The position numbers and the translations under genes are program-made. The notes under the pieces are model-generated. The model saw only the letters and a list, made by a program, of their open reading frames with translations. It did no database searches and was not told the DNA's origin. From NCBI RefSeq assembly GCF_010122465.1, contig NZ_WLZY01000002.1, forward strand, positions 261,076 through 325,075: DNA of 64,000 nucleotides, written 5' to 3'. Positions within the stretch are counted from its first letter, which is position 1. Every line of letters begins with the position of its first letter. Source of the stretch: Phytoactinopolyspora mesophila (GTDB lineage Bacteria > Actinomycetota > Actinomycetes > Jiangellales > Jiangellaceae). Below, in pieces: positions 42,524-50,657 of this stretch.

Positions 42524-43741
42524 TCAGGGGGTGATGGCGACGACGGCCGCGTCGGGTGTTTCCAGCCGGTACGGTCCGTCGGCGGCCCGGAAGCGGGCAA
42601 GGTCTCCATGCACCGGGCGGCGGTTGCCGTATCGATCGGTCAGCAGTGTGCCGTCGGCCCCGACAGCGACGAGCTCGCCGTCGGCGCGCAGCAGCACCGG
42701 AGCGTCCACCGCCGAGGTGACCGCGACCCGGCCGTGCCGGAGCCCGTCGATCACCGCCGCGGCCGATGCTGGCTCGGCCGGGCCCAAGTCCGATTCGACG
42801 GCCACCCAGGTCACCGGCACTGCGAGGGGGCGCCCGTCCTCGGGGTTGTGGAAGTCGCTTCCGCTGATCGGCACGGTGTCCCAGCCCCACGCGTTCCACC
42901 AGGCCAGCGGGCCGGTCCAGCGAGTGTCCAGCCAGGACCCATGCCAGATCTCAGCCAGCGGCGGCCGGGTCTTCAACGGGTGGCTCCACGCGAAGTCGCC
43001 CATCAGCGGGTGGTTGATGGATAGCAGTCCACCGGCCGACTCCACATGTGAGACCCAACTTTCGGCCGGCTGCCGGAAGTCCACCCACGGAATCGCCCCG
43101 AAAGCGTTGGCATGGCCGCGGTCTGTAGTCACTTCTTGGCCGGGTACGAGCGTGGTGCCGTAGTGGGAGCCGATCCGCTCCAGTCCGGCGAAATGGCTGA
43201 CTGTGTTGTGGTCGGTGACGGCCAGCACATCCAAGCCGGCTTCGACGGCGGCCGCGGCCAGTTCGGCCCGTCCGAAGGAGCCGTCCGAATGGAGGGTGTG
43301 GGCGTGGAAGTCGCAGGCCAGCCAGGTGCGGCCGGTGTCAGCCGGGAGTGTGCGCCGGGGTCTACGTTCGGGCACCGGGGGAGCGGTTGGTTCGGATTCG
43401 GCCGGGCCGGTGGCCGGCATGTCGACCTCGACGACGACGTCCACACCCGCGGCCGGTACCCGATGCAGTCCCAGCAATACCGCCCACACACCGGACTCGA
43501 TCTCCCCAGGCAGGTACCCAGGCGTCGCTGAGCCGGCGGCGATGACGTAGCGCGAGCGGGCTCCGCCGGACCAGCCCCGGAATCCGTCGGCGCCCAGACA
43601 ACCGAGGTCGATGACACCCTGGCCGCGATCGTAGGACAGGCGCACCTCGATCGACGGGGTGCCGGCCGGAACCTCGAAGGGCAGCTCCAGATATGGCGAC
43701 GCGGCCCGGTCTTCGGGGGTCAGTGTGCGGGTGATGCGCAT
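42524..43741 (-). CDS. CehA/McbA-like PHP-domain metallohydrolase
   Basis: This encodes 405 residues with GGAGG before the ATG. The first ~135 residues form a beta-rich domain with YDRGQGVIDLGCLG. The PHP domain follows with metal motifs DFHAHTLHSDGSFG, LAVTDHNTVSHF, LVPGQEVTTDRGHANAF, LSINHPLMG and PISGSDFHNPEDG. A short C-terminal beta domain closes the protein. PHP enzymes hydrolyse phosphoesters, and CehA/McbA relatives hydrolyse carbaryl-type esters. The gene starts directly after the HAD stop, so the two form one operon. The substrate is unknown. Confidence 0.88.
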   Translation of the reverse strand: MRITRTLTPEDRAASPYLELPFEVPAGTPSIEVRLSYDRGQGVIDLGCLGADGFRGWSGGARSRYVIAAGSATPGYLPGEIESGVWAVLLGLHRVPAAGVDVVVEVDMPATGPAESEPTAPPVPERRPRRTLPADTGRTWLACDFHAHTLHSDGSFGRAELAAAAVEAGLDVLAVTDHNTVSHFAGLERIGSHYGTTLVPGQEVTTDRGHANAFGAIPWVDFRQPAESWVSHVESAGGLLSINHPLMGDFAWSHPLKTRPPLAEIWHGSWLDTRWTGPLAWWNAWGWDTVPISGSDFHNPEDGRPLAVPVTWVAVESDLGPAEPASAAAVIDGLRHGRVAVTSAVDAPVLLRADGELVAVGADGTLLTDRYGNRRPVHGDLARFRAADGPYRLETPDAAVVAITP

Positions 43742-44503
43742 CTATCCTCCATGATCATCCACGGTTGTGGGTGCGATCCGGGCGCCGCCAATGATCACGG
43801 CCAGTTCTCTCAGGTCCGGCAAAACCGGGAGTTCGCTGACATCGGCGAGACCTTCGCGATCGATCAGGTAGGCGCGCATGCCGAGACCGGCAGCTGCACG
43901 CACGTTTTCGGCCACGTCGTCCACGAATACCACGTCACCAGGTTCGAGCGCCGCCCGTTCGAGCGCGATCTCGTAGATCCGGGTGGCGGGCTTCTCCGAG
44001 GCCACCATTGCTGAGATGACGAACGGGTCGAAGAACCGCCGCAGGCCCATGTCGCGGTAGCGCAGCTCAAGCGACGGACCGGCGTTGGACACGATCCCCA
44101 GCCGGATTCCCGAGTCCGCCAGGGCCTGTAGGACTGGGAGCGTGTCTTCGTAGGGTTGCTGGTCCAGTTCGAACACCGACGCCTCGGCCAGGGCGCGCAC
44201 AAGCGAGTCCGGAGCGTAGTCGTACAAAGCCCGCAGCACGATCCGGTAGAACCCGATGTACACGTCGACCTCGTCGTCGAACGTCGCCATCTCCTGATGC
44301 CGGGCCAGGTGCCCGGATCCCGCCTCGAGCGCAGCCCGCGTGTGCTCGTCGTCGGGAATCGGGAGCCCGGCGTCGCCGATCAGCTCCGCGAAACGCGGCT
44401 TCGGCCACCAGTCGCCGCCGAGTGGCCGGGCAAGGGTCCCCCCGGAGTCGAAGAACACCGCAGCAACCCGCCCCAGCTCATCACTGACCGTTGTCGGCGT
44501 CAT
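43742..44503 (-). CDS. HAD-superfamily hydrolase with altered motif I
   Basis: This encodes 253 residues if started at ATG 44503; an ATG at 44551 is possible but falls inside a direct repeat, and neither has a good Shine-Dalgarno. The HAD motifs are I: VFFDSGGTLARP, II: GIVSNAG, III: ASEKPATRIYEIAL, IV: DVVFVDDVAENVRAA. In motif I the usual second aspartate (DxDGT) is replaced (DSGGT), so acid/base catalysis is altered. It may be a phosphatase variant or dehalogenase-like. It is followed with zero spacing by the PHP-domain gene. Confidence 0.85.
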   Translation of the reverse strand: MTPTTVSDELGRVAAVFFDSGGTLARPLGGDWWPKPRFAELIGDAGLPIPDDEHTRAALEAGSGHLARHQEMATFDDEVDVYIGFYRIVLRALYDYAPDSLVRALAEASVFELDQQPYEDTLPVLQALADSGIRLGIVSNAGPSLELRYRDMGLRRFFDPFVISAMVASEKPATRIYEIALERAALEPGDVVFVDDVAENVRAAAGLGMRAYLIDREGLADVSELPVLPDLRELAVIIGGARIAPTTVDDHGG

Positions 44504-44521
44504 CGGAGGGCCAGATGTTCT

Positions 44522-44665
44522 CTGAGTCTTCGGCAGATGGAGTCTCTCCATGGTGTGGTGGGCATCACGACCCAGTTCTTCCTAAGGTTGTTCGCGTCAT
44601 CGGAAGTGCCTGAGGCTCGCTGAGTCTTTGGGAGATGGTGTCTCTCCATGGTGTGGTGGGCATCA
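44522..44665. repeat. Two 46-bp direct repeats upstream of the HAD-PHP operon
   Basis: Units 44522-44567 and 44620-44665 are 43/46 identical and 98 bp apart. Each holds a small hairpin (ATGG.GTCTCTCCAT) followed by GGTGTGGTGGGCATCA. They lie between the sugar ABC operon and the HAD gene, both on the reverse strand, and could be duplicated operators. Confidence 0.88.
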
Positions 44666-44749
44666 GCGAGGGAGGCCATGGCGAAGCCCCTCTCCCGACC
44701 GAGTCTGCTGGGCGAGGAGAGACTCCGTCCCCCGGATACTCGACCCTCA

Positions 44750-45868
44750 TCACGACACCGCAGACCCAGTGACGGCCGCCGATGCTACTTCCAGCCGCGG
44801 CGAACCCACCAACCCGCCGTCTCCGGCGCGGTACAGCAGCGTGTGCTCCTGCGGCGCCGCGAGCCGCACCCGCTCGCCCACCTGTGGTGGCACCCTGGTG
44901 GTGGCCTGAACGGAGACGCCGTCCCGCTCGACCGTCACGAGATGGTCGATGCCGAGGAGTTCGACGACGGCGACCTCGCCCTCGAACGACGCTCCGGGTT
45001 CGGTCGTGACCTCGGTGTGCTCAGGCCGGAAGCCCAGCACCACCTCTTCACCCTCGGTGACATGCGCCGCCGCCGACGACGGCACCGGGAACGGCGTGCC
45101 CTTGATGTCGATGTCGCCGTTGCGGACCACACCTGGCACCAGGTTCATCGGGGTCGACCCGATGAACGACGCCACGAACAGCGACGCTGGGCGCTCGTAC
45201 ACCACGGCCGGGGTGTCCAGCTGGCGGAGGTGCCCGAGCTCCATCACCGCGATCCGGTCGGCCAGCGCCAGCGCCTCCGATTGGTCGTGGGTGACGTAGA
45301 TGGTGGTGATCCCCAGTTCTTTCTGCAGCCGCTTGAGGAACGTGCGGGCCTCCAGCCTCAGCCGGGCGTCCAGGTTCGACAGCGGCTCGTCGAACAGGAA
45401 GAGGTTCGCGTGATACGCCACGGCCCGGGCCAGCGCGACACGCTGCTGCTGCCCACCGGAGAGCTGGCCGGGGCGACGTTCCAGCAGCTTCTCCAGCTGG
45501 AGGTTGGAGGCCGCCTCGGCCGCCGTCTTACGCCGCTCTTCCTTGCCTATCTTGCGGACCTTCAGTGGATAGGCGACGTTGTCGACGACGGTCATGTGCG
45601 GGTACAGGGCATAGTCCTGGAACACCATGGCGACGTTGCGTTTGCCGGCCGGCACCTTGGTGACGTCGCGGTCGTCGATCAGGATCTTTCCCGACGTCGC
45701 GGTTTCCAGCCCGGCGATGGTCCGCAGCATGGTCGTCTTGCCACAGCCGGACGGGCCGAGCAACGCGAAGAACTCACCTGCCTCGATGGTCAGGTCGATC
45801 CCGTCAAGAGCGCGGACCCCACCGGGGAACTCCTTGACGAGGGAGCTGAGTGTGACACTCGCCGTCAT
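44750..45868 (-). CDS. MsmX/UgpC-type sugar ABC ATPase, operon 1
   Basis: This encodes 372 residues from ATG 45868 (GGAGGA upstream, ATGA overlap with the permease stop). Walker A is LLGPSGCGKTTML, the signature is LSGGQQQRVALARAV, Walker B is LFLFDEPLSNLDARL and the switch histidine is in IYVTHDQSEAL. The C-terminal TOBE-type regulatory domain (VLGFRPEHTEV) is present. It energises a carbohydrate importer (CUT1). It is paralogous to 50658-51734, and both ATPases belong to duplicated operons. Confidence 0.95.
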   Translation of the reverse strand: MTASVTLSSLVKEFPGGVRALDGIDLTIEAGEFFALLGPSGCGKTTMLRTIAGLETATSGKILIDDRDVTKVPAGKRNVAMVFQDYALYPHMTVVDNVAYPLKVRKIGKEERRKTAAEAASNLQLEKLLERRPGQLSGGQQQRVALARAVAYHANLFLFDEPLSNLDARLRLEARTFLKRLQKELGITTIYVTHDQSEALALADRIAVMELGHLRQLDTPAVVYERPASLFVASFIGSTPMNLVPGVVRNGDIDIKGTPFPVPSSAAAHVTEGEEVVLGFRPEHTEVTTEPGASFEGEVAVVELLGIDHLVTVERDGVSVQATTRVPPQVGERVRLAAPQEHTLLYRAGDGGLVGSPRLEVASAAVTGSAVS

Positions 45869-46731
45869 CGTTTGATTCCTCCGTGGAAGCGGAAGCCGTA
45901 GCGGGCATTCACGAACAGATACATCAACACCACCGGGATCGAATAGAGGAAGGCGAAGGCGGACACCAAGCTCAGATCTGGGCGGCCGGTCTCGTCGTAG
46001 AAGTTGTAGATGACCACGGCCGCCGGGTACAGGTCGGCGCTGCGCAGAAGGATGAACGGGGTGAGGAAGTCGCCCCAGATGTTCACCAGCGCCCACACCG
46101 CGATGACGGCCAGCCCGGGCCGGACCACGGGAACGACGATGTCCTTCAGGATCTGGATCGACGACGCGCCGGCCACCTGCGCCGATTCCTCATAGCTGCG
46201 CGGGACGGAGTCCATGAAGTCTTTGAGGATGAACAACGCGGTGGGGAGCATACCTCCGGTCAGGATGAGCACCACCCCGGTGTGCGTGTTGATCAGCCCG
46301 ATCTCGTAGATGAGCAGGAACGTCGGCACCATGGTCGCCGTGCCGCTCACCACTGCGGAGAACAGCATCAGCATGTACAGCAGCAGGTTCCGGCCCGGAA
46401 TCCGCACCCGGGACAGCGCGTAGCCGGCGAAGGCTGCCGACACCACCACACATCCGGTGGCGATCACCGCCAGCACCAGCGAGTTTCGCAGCGACGTCAC
46501 CGCCCGAGGGTTCTCGAACACACCCTTGAAGTTGTCGAGCGTGAACGACGGCCACGACACGTTCAGCCCTGGCGTGGCATCGAACGGCGCCGTCAGCAGC
46601 CACAACATAGGCACGGCGAAGAACAGCCCGACGATGACGGCGAAGAGGTACAGTCCGATCCGGGAGAGCAATGCTTTGACCGTGGTCATGGGATCGGTCT
46701 CGTCGATCTGCAAGGAGGACATCAGCCTCAT
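45865..46731 (-). CDS. Sugar ABC permease (MalG-like), operon 1
   Basis: This encodes 288 residues with six hydrophobic segments. The EAA loop is YEESAQVAGASSIQILKDIVVPVVRPGLA. Other typical parts are LLTAPFDATPGLNVSWPSFTLDNFKGVF and PAAVVIYNFYDETGRPD. It overlaps its neighbours by ATGA at both ends. It pairs with the upstream MalF-like permease in a CUT1 oligosaccharide importer. Confidence 0.94.
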   Translation of the reverse strand: MRLMSSLQIDETDPMTTVKALLSRIGLYLFAVIVGLFFAVPMLWLLTAPFDATPGLNVSWPSFTLDNFKGVFENPRAVTSLRNSLVLAVIATGCVVVSAAFAGYALSRVRIPGRNLLLYMLMLFSAVVSGTATMVPTFLLIYEIGLINTHTGVVLILTGGMLPTALFILKDFMDSVPRSYEESAQVAGASSIQILKDIVVPVVRPGLAVIAVWALVNIWGDFLTPFILLRSADLYPAAVVIYNFYDETGRPDLSLVSAFAFLYSIPVVLMYLFVNARYGFRFHGGIKR

Positions 46732-47786
46732 GCCTTTTTCCTCCTATCGCGCAGCACCCGGAAGTAGACCAGCGCGATGATCAAGTTGATCACCAGCATG
46801 ACGGCCGACACCGCCGAGCCGAAGCCGAAGTCACCCTGGCCGAAACCGACCCGGTAGACGTAGATGGCGAGCACCTCGGTCTGGTAGTTCGGGCCGCCAC
46901 CGGTCAGCAGGAACGGCGTGAACAGGTTGAACGTCCACATGCTGACCAGCAGCGCGGTGGTCAGCATGTGCCCCCGTACGGCCGGGAACACGATGTCGCG
47001 CAGCGTTTGCCAGGTGGAGGCGCCGGACACCTTGGCGGTCTCCAGGTGCGACGGCGGCAGGGTGTTCAGCGCGGCGTCGAACAACAGCATGGCGAAGGCC
47101 GTGCCGCGCCAGATGTTGAAGACGATGATGGCCAGCAGCGGCTGCCGGAGCAGCCACTCGGTGGTGACGTCACCGGGGATCAGCGCGTTGAGCGTGCCGC
47201 CCTCGCCGTCGAGGAAGGCCCGCCACAGGAATGCCACCACCGAGCCGGGGATGATCCACGACATGATCACCAGGACTTCGATGGTGCGCCGGGTCCAGCC
47301 TCGCCACCGCCGGAACAGCCAGGCGAGGGTGAAACCGAGGCCCATCTGGCCGACGACACCGGAGAACGCCATGAAGATCAGCGTGATCCACAGTGAGCTG
47401 GTGAACAGTGGGTCTTCGAGCGCCCGCGTGAAGTTGTCGGTGCCGACGAACTCCGGTTCGCGGGCCGCGGTTCCGGTGACCCGGTAGTTGGTGAGCCCGA
47501 GGTAAAGCGCCCAGACCGCGGGGAACATCATGAAGACGCCGATGAGTCCCAGGGCGGGAGCGACGAAACCGATCGCGGTCGGCTTGTTGATCACCGCGAC
47601 CTCGGCCGTCGCGTCGGCTTTCGGCCGCGGTTCGGGTTCGGGAACGGATGTGGTGCCCTCGTCGGCGAGGACTGGCTGGACGGTACCGCCACCGGCGGGG
47701 CCGGGCTGTTCGCCGTCGGCGCCGGTGGGGACGTCATGTCCGGGCGCCGCCGCGTCGTTGCGGCGGCGCCCGTCGTCGGCCGTCAT
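46728..47786 (-). CDS. Sugar ABC permease (MalF-like), operon 1
   Basis: This encodes 352 residues. An unusually long hydrophilic N-terminus of about 70 residues (rich in Gly, Asp and Pro) precedes six hydrophobic helices. The EAA loop is HLETAKVSGASTWQTLRDIVFPAVRGHMLT. GAAGGA lies eight bases before the ATG. It follows the binding-protein gene by 65 bases. Its partner is the downstream MalG-like permease. The extended tail is absent from textbook MalF proteins and its role is unknown. Confidence 0.93.
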   Translation of the reverse strand: MTADDGRRRNDAAAPGHDVPTGADGEQPGPAGGGTVQPVLADEGTTSVPEPEPRPKADATAEVAVINKPTAIGFVAPALGLIGVFMMFPAVWALYLGLTNYRVTGTAAREPEFVGTDNFTRALEDPLFTSSLWITLIFMAFSGVVGQMGLGFTLAWLFRRWRGWTRRTIEVLVIMSWIIPGSVVAFLWRAFLDGEGGTLNALIPGDVTTEWLLRQPLLAIIVFNIWRGTAFAMLLFDAALNTLPPSHLETAKVSGASTWQTLRDIVFPAVRGHMLTTALLVSMWTFNLFTPFLLTGGGPNYQTEVLAIYVYRVGFGQGDFGFGSAVSAVMLVINLIIALVYFRVLRDRRKKA

Positions 47787-47851
47787 TCGGCGGTCCTTCG
47801 GTGGACAGCCGGTTCAGTGGGAAGAGATCGCATGGTGTCGGGGATCGCCGT

Positions 47852-49267
47852 TCACCCGCCGGAGACGTTCTCGGCGCCGACGATTCCCTCGAGGTTGGAG
47901 TGGAACTCCTGCGCGGCCGAGTCAACATCGGAACGACCGGCGATCACGTTCTCCACCATCCGCTGGATCGCCTCGGAGACCTGGGGGTATTCCTCGAAGC
48001 CCGGTCGGTACCAGGTGAGCGGCAGCACTTCCTCGGCGACGAAGGTCTGCATGGGGTCGTCGGCGATGCCGATCTCGTTGACGTCCTCTCGTGCGGTGAT
48101 GCGAGGTTCACGTTCGACCCAGTCGAGCTGAGCCTCGTAGGTGGCCATGAAGGACAGCAGCTCCCAGGCCTCGAGCGGGTGCTCGGTGTTCGGGTTGATG
48201 ATCCGGCCCGTGCCGCCGGACGCCGAGACGAAGTCCTGGCCGTTGATACCGGCGCCGGGCTGCTTGGCAGGAATCAACGCCCAGCCGACGAGGTCTTCCC
48301 GGTTCTCGATCGGGAATCCGCCGTCGGGGTTGATGACACCTCGCCAGAGGTAGTCGCTTTCGATCATGATGGCGAGGTTGCCGTCCGCGAACGCCTCGAA
48401 CGACCGGTCGCGGCCGTCGGTGACCAGCTGCATATCGGAGTCGGCCAAGCCCTCGTCGAACACGGTGGAGTAGAACTCCAGTGTCTCCCGTAGTTCAGGG
48501 GTGTCGCCCTGCCAGCCGTCGTCGGCGTAGAGATCGCCGCCGGCACCGAGCAGGATCGGGATGAAGCCCTGCAAGGTGGTGGCTTCCTCCATGTTCACCC
48601 CGGCGTTGAGCTGCATCGGAATGACGTCGGGAAGCTCGGACTGGATGGTACGGGCCGCGTCGAGGATCTCGTCCCACGACGTCGGCTGCCAGTCCGTGGG
48701 CAGACCGGCTTCCTCGAACAGGTCGGTGCGGAAGAACAGCACCCGGCCGTCGGTGCCGAGCGGGATGCCGTAGCGTTCGCCGTCGACGTCCAGGGATCCG
48801 CTGACCGCCTCGGGAATCTGCTCCCAGCCCTCCCAGTCGTTGACGACGTCGCCGACGACGGTGTGCAGTGGCTCGATCAGCCCGCCGGCGGCGAATTCAG
48901 CGGTCCAGAACTGGTCGAACGAGGTGATGTCCGGCCCTTCACCGACCGAGAGGTCGAGGGCGAGCTGTGTCTTGTAGTCGTCCACCCCGCCCTCGATGTG
49001 CTCTACGGTGACCTCGCGGCCCTCGTCGGCCATCTTGGCCTCGAACTCGGGGATGACGTAGTCCTCGATCCAGACGGCGACGACGTCCGGGCGTACGGCG
49101 TTGTGAGAGATTGTCAGGTGAACGGGCTCGTCCGAGGGTTCGGGCGCTTCCTGGGCCGCGTTGTTGTCGTCGGACGTGTCGTTGTCGTCGCCGCCGCAAG
49201 CAGCGAGCACAAGCACGGAAGCGAACAGCGCAGCGGCAAATCTGCTACCTCTGAGGTAGGTCTTCAA
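47852..49267 (-). CDS. Extracellular sugar-binding lipoprotein, operon 1
   Basis: This encodes 471 residues, probably starting at TTG 49267 with GGAGGAAGA directly upstream. The signal peptide ends in a lipobox (VLVLAACGGDD). The mature protein is a type 2 solute-binding protein: ISHNAVRPDVVAVWIEDYVIPEFE, ITSFDQFWTAEFAAGGLIEPL, YGIPLGTDGRVLFFRTDLFEEAGLPTDW. It is acidic near the N-terminus (DDNDTSDDNN), consistent with a linker. It captures oligosaccharide for the CUT1 importer. It is related along its length to the lipoprotein at 53540-54979. Confidence 0.95.
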   Translation of the reverse strand: MKTYLRGSRFAAALFASVLVLAACGGDDNDTSDDNNAAQEAPEPSDEPVHLTISHNAVRPDVVAVWIEDYVIPEFEAKMADEGREVTVEHIEGGVDDYKTQLALDLSVGEGPDITSFDQFWTAEFAAGGLIEPLHTVVGDVVNDWEGWEQIPEAVSGSLDVDGERYGIPLGTDGRVLFFRTDLFEEAGLPTDWQPTSWDEILDAARTIQSELPDVIPMQLNAGVNMEEATTLQGFIPILLGAGGDLYADDGWQGDTPELRETLEFYSTVFDEGLADSDMQLVTDGRDRSFEAFADGNLAIMIESDYLWRGVINPDGGFPIENREDLVGWALIPAKQPGAGINGQDFVSASGGTGRIINPNTEHPLEAWELLSFMATYEAQLDWVEREPRITAREDVNEIGIADDPMQTFVAEEVLPLTWYRPGFEEYPQVSEAIQRMVENVIAGRSDVDSAAQEFHSNLEGIVGAENVSGG

Positions 49268-49323
49268 TTCTTCCTCCAGCCAGCACAGTGGGCCAACTGA
49301 TGTCGGCCTACACCGATCATGAG

Positions 49324-49389
49324 GCTGTCAGCATGTCATGACCTTTTAACTTGGTCTAGACCTCCGCGTAACATTGGCCCAACTGTGAT
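49324..49389 (-). promoter_or_regulatory. Conserved 66-bp promoter/operator block of ABC operon 1
   Basis: The block aligns without gaps (roughly 80% identity by eye) with 55121-55186, upstream of the paralogous operon. It contains GGTCTAGACC at 49353-49362, a perfect palindrome of the type bound by GntR/UTRA (DasR-like) repressors. TTAAAA is a plausible -10 box on the reverse strand. Confidence 0.75.
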
Positions 49390-49451
49390 CGAACAAGACT
49401 CGCTCAGGCCGGCCGCGTGCTGCCAGGAAGCTTGATATACCGGCTGCCAAC

Positions 49452-49498
49452 AAGGAAGCTCATTGTCGCTGGGGCAACCACAAGCTTCCTCATTGCGG
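49452..49498. repeat. AAGGAAGCT palindromic element, copy left of the nuclease-like gene
   Basis: These 47 bases are 42/47 identical to 50574-50620 in the same orientation. The arms 49453-49469 and 49474-49490 pair with four mismatches around a TGGG loop. An extra AGGAAGCT half-arm starts at 49425, 28 bp before the second. The pair of elements brackets the gene at 49534-50448. Confidence 0.93.
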
Positions 49499-49533
49499 TG
49501 CGGTGACATGCTGGCAGCGCGCTGGGTCCGGCC

Positions 49534-50448
49534 TTACGCCGCGTGGCGGAGCTGGTGGTTGATGGCTGACCGTATCTCGCTGAGCACCGCACCGGGTTCT
49601 TCGCGGATCCGGCGCGGCGATACCGGCAGGACCCGCCAGCCGAGGCTGGCGAGGCGGGCACGACGCCGCTCGGTCGCCTCCGGGGCGTCGCCGAACCGAT
49701 GCCACTCGATCGACTCGACCTCGAGAACCAGTCGGATGCTCTCATAGTGGGCGTCGGGCACGAGGTCCGGCGCGTCGGGCAAGGGCTCGTTCCACCGCGG
49801 CTCGTCCAGGTCGCGGCTACCGCGGACGAGGTCACGGAGCTCACATTCGGGCGCGGACCGGCAACCAGCTCGGACGTCGGCGAGCGCTTGCCGGGCGAAT
49901 GCCAGCCCACGAGGATCCATCCGGACGTATTCGGCTCCCAGCCGATCGACTGTTGTCAGGCCGCACTGCACGACCTCACACAGCGCTGCCCTGGCGTCCC
50001 GGAGGCCGTCCACCTCATGGGTTGCGTCGATCGCGGCTCGCTCGGGCGGCGCGCACGGGATACCGCGGATCACGCGGGCCACGGGCATCGAGCGAACCCG
50101 GCGAATGGTGGCGACGGGGATCGCGGCTCGACGCACATACGGCGGCACGAGCAGCACGGCTCCTGGCGTGGCGGGCACATACCGCATGCCATATCCACGG
50201 CACGCGGCCGATCCGGTCAGCACAGCCTCCTCACCGGCGTAGAGCAGCGCGCCTCGCACCCGATGCCGCTCCTGCAACGGCCCGGTGAACGTCACATACA
50301 CACCCGGCAAGAAGCGTTGCCACGGTCCGCGAGGACCCAAGGCATGCCGGATAGCGGCCGGGCTCAGCCCGGCTTGCAACGCTTGCCGCCTCGTGATCAG
50401 CCCGTCCTGCGCGGAAGCCAGCGCGCGCAACGCCGGTGACATCTGCAT
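49534..50448 (-). CDS. AbiEi-like HTH plus DUF559-type nuclease protein
   Basis: This encodes 304 residues from ATG 50448, with GAGGAT six bases upstream. Residues ~5-60 resemble the N-terminal HTH of AbiEi antitoxin-like proteins (AQDGLITRRQALQAGLSPAAIRHALG, then RFLPGVYVTF). The C-terminal ~60 residues match the DUF559/Vsr-like endonuclease pattern: LVLEVESIEWHRFGD near residue 243, then RRRARLASLGWRVLPVSP. No toxin gene is adjacent. It interrupts two paralogous ABC operons and is bracketed by near-identical palindromic repeats. A homologue occupies 62986-64000. Confidence 0.8.
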   Translation of the reverse strand: MQMSPALRALASAQDGLITRRQALQAGLSPAAIRHALGPRGPWQRFLPGVYVTFTGPLQERHRVRGALLYAGEEAVLTGSAACRGYGMRYVPATPGAVLLVPPYVRRAAIPVATIRRVRSMPVARVIRGIPCAPPERAAIDATHEVDGLRDARAALCEVVQCGLTTVDRLGAEYVRMDPRGLAFARQALADVRAGCRSAPECELRDLVRGSRDLDEPRWNEPLPDAPDLVPDAHYESIRLVLEVESIEWHRFGDAPEATERRRARLASLGWRVLPVSPRRIREEPGAVLSEIRSAINHQLRHAA

Positions 50449-50573
50449 GCGCCGATCCTCGCAACGCATCCCCCGAGATGGAACGCCGATGACGGATCTG
50501 TGGATAACCACGGCCGGCGAGTCTGTAGTTCAACCACCACAAGGAAGCGTGACGGCGCCAGTAGGCGCAATAA

Positions 50574-50620
50574 GGAAGCTTATGGTTGCTGGGGCAGCCA
50601 TAAGCTTCCTCATTGCGGCC
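50574..50620. repeat. AAGGAAGCT palindromic element, copy right of the nuclease-like gene
   Basis: The arms 50575-50591 and 50596-50612 pair over 17 bases with one G-T-type mismatch around a TGGG loop. A spare left half-arm starts at 50544, 31 bp upstream. Orientation is the same as at 49452-49498. Confidence 0.94.
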
Positions 50621-50657
50621 CGCGACGTGCGTTGCGGTGCCGGGTATAGCGCAGCAT

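Noticed and set aside
49534-50448. Complete AbiE toxin-antitoxin pair
   Set aside because: Only the AbiEi-like N-terminal resemblance is present. No AbiEii nucleotidyltransferase gene is adjacent at either homologue.
49425-50620. Classical insertion sequence
   Set aside because: The internal gene has no DDE, Y1 or serine recombinase motif. The flanking elements are direct, not terminal inverted, repeats, and no target-site duplication was evident.
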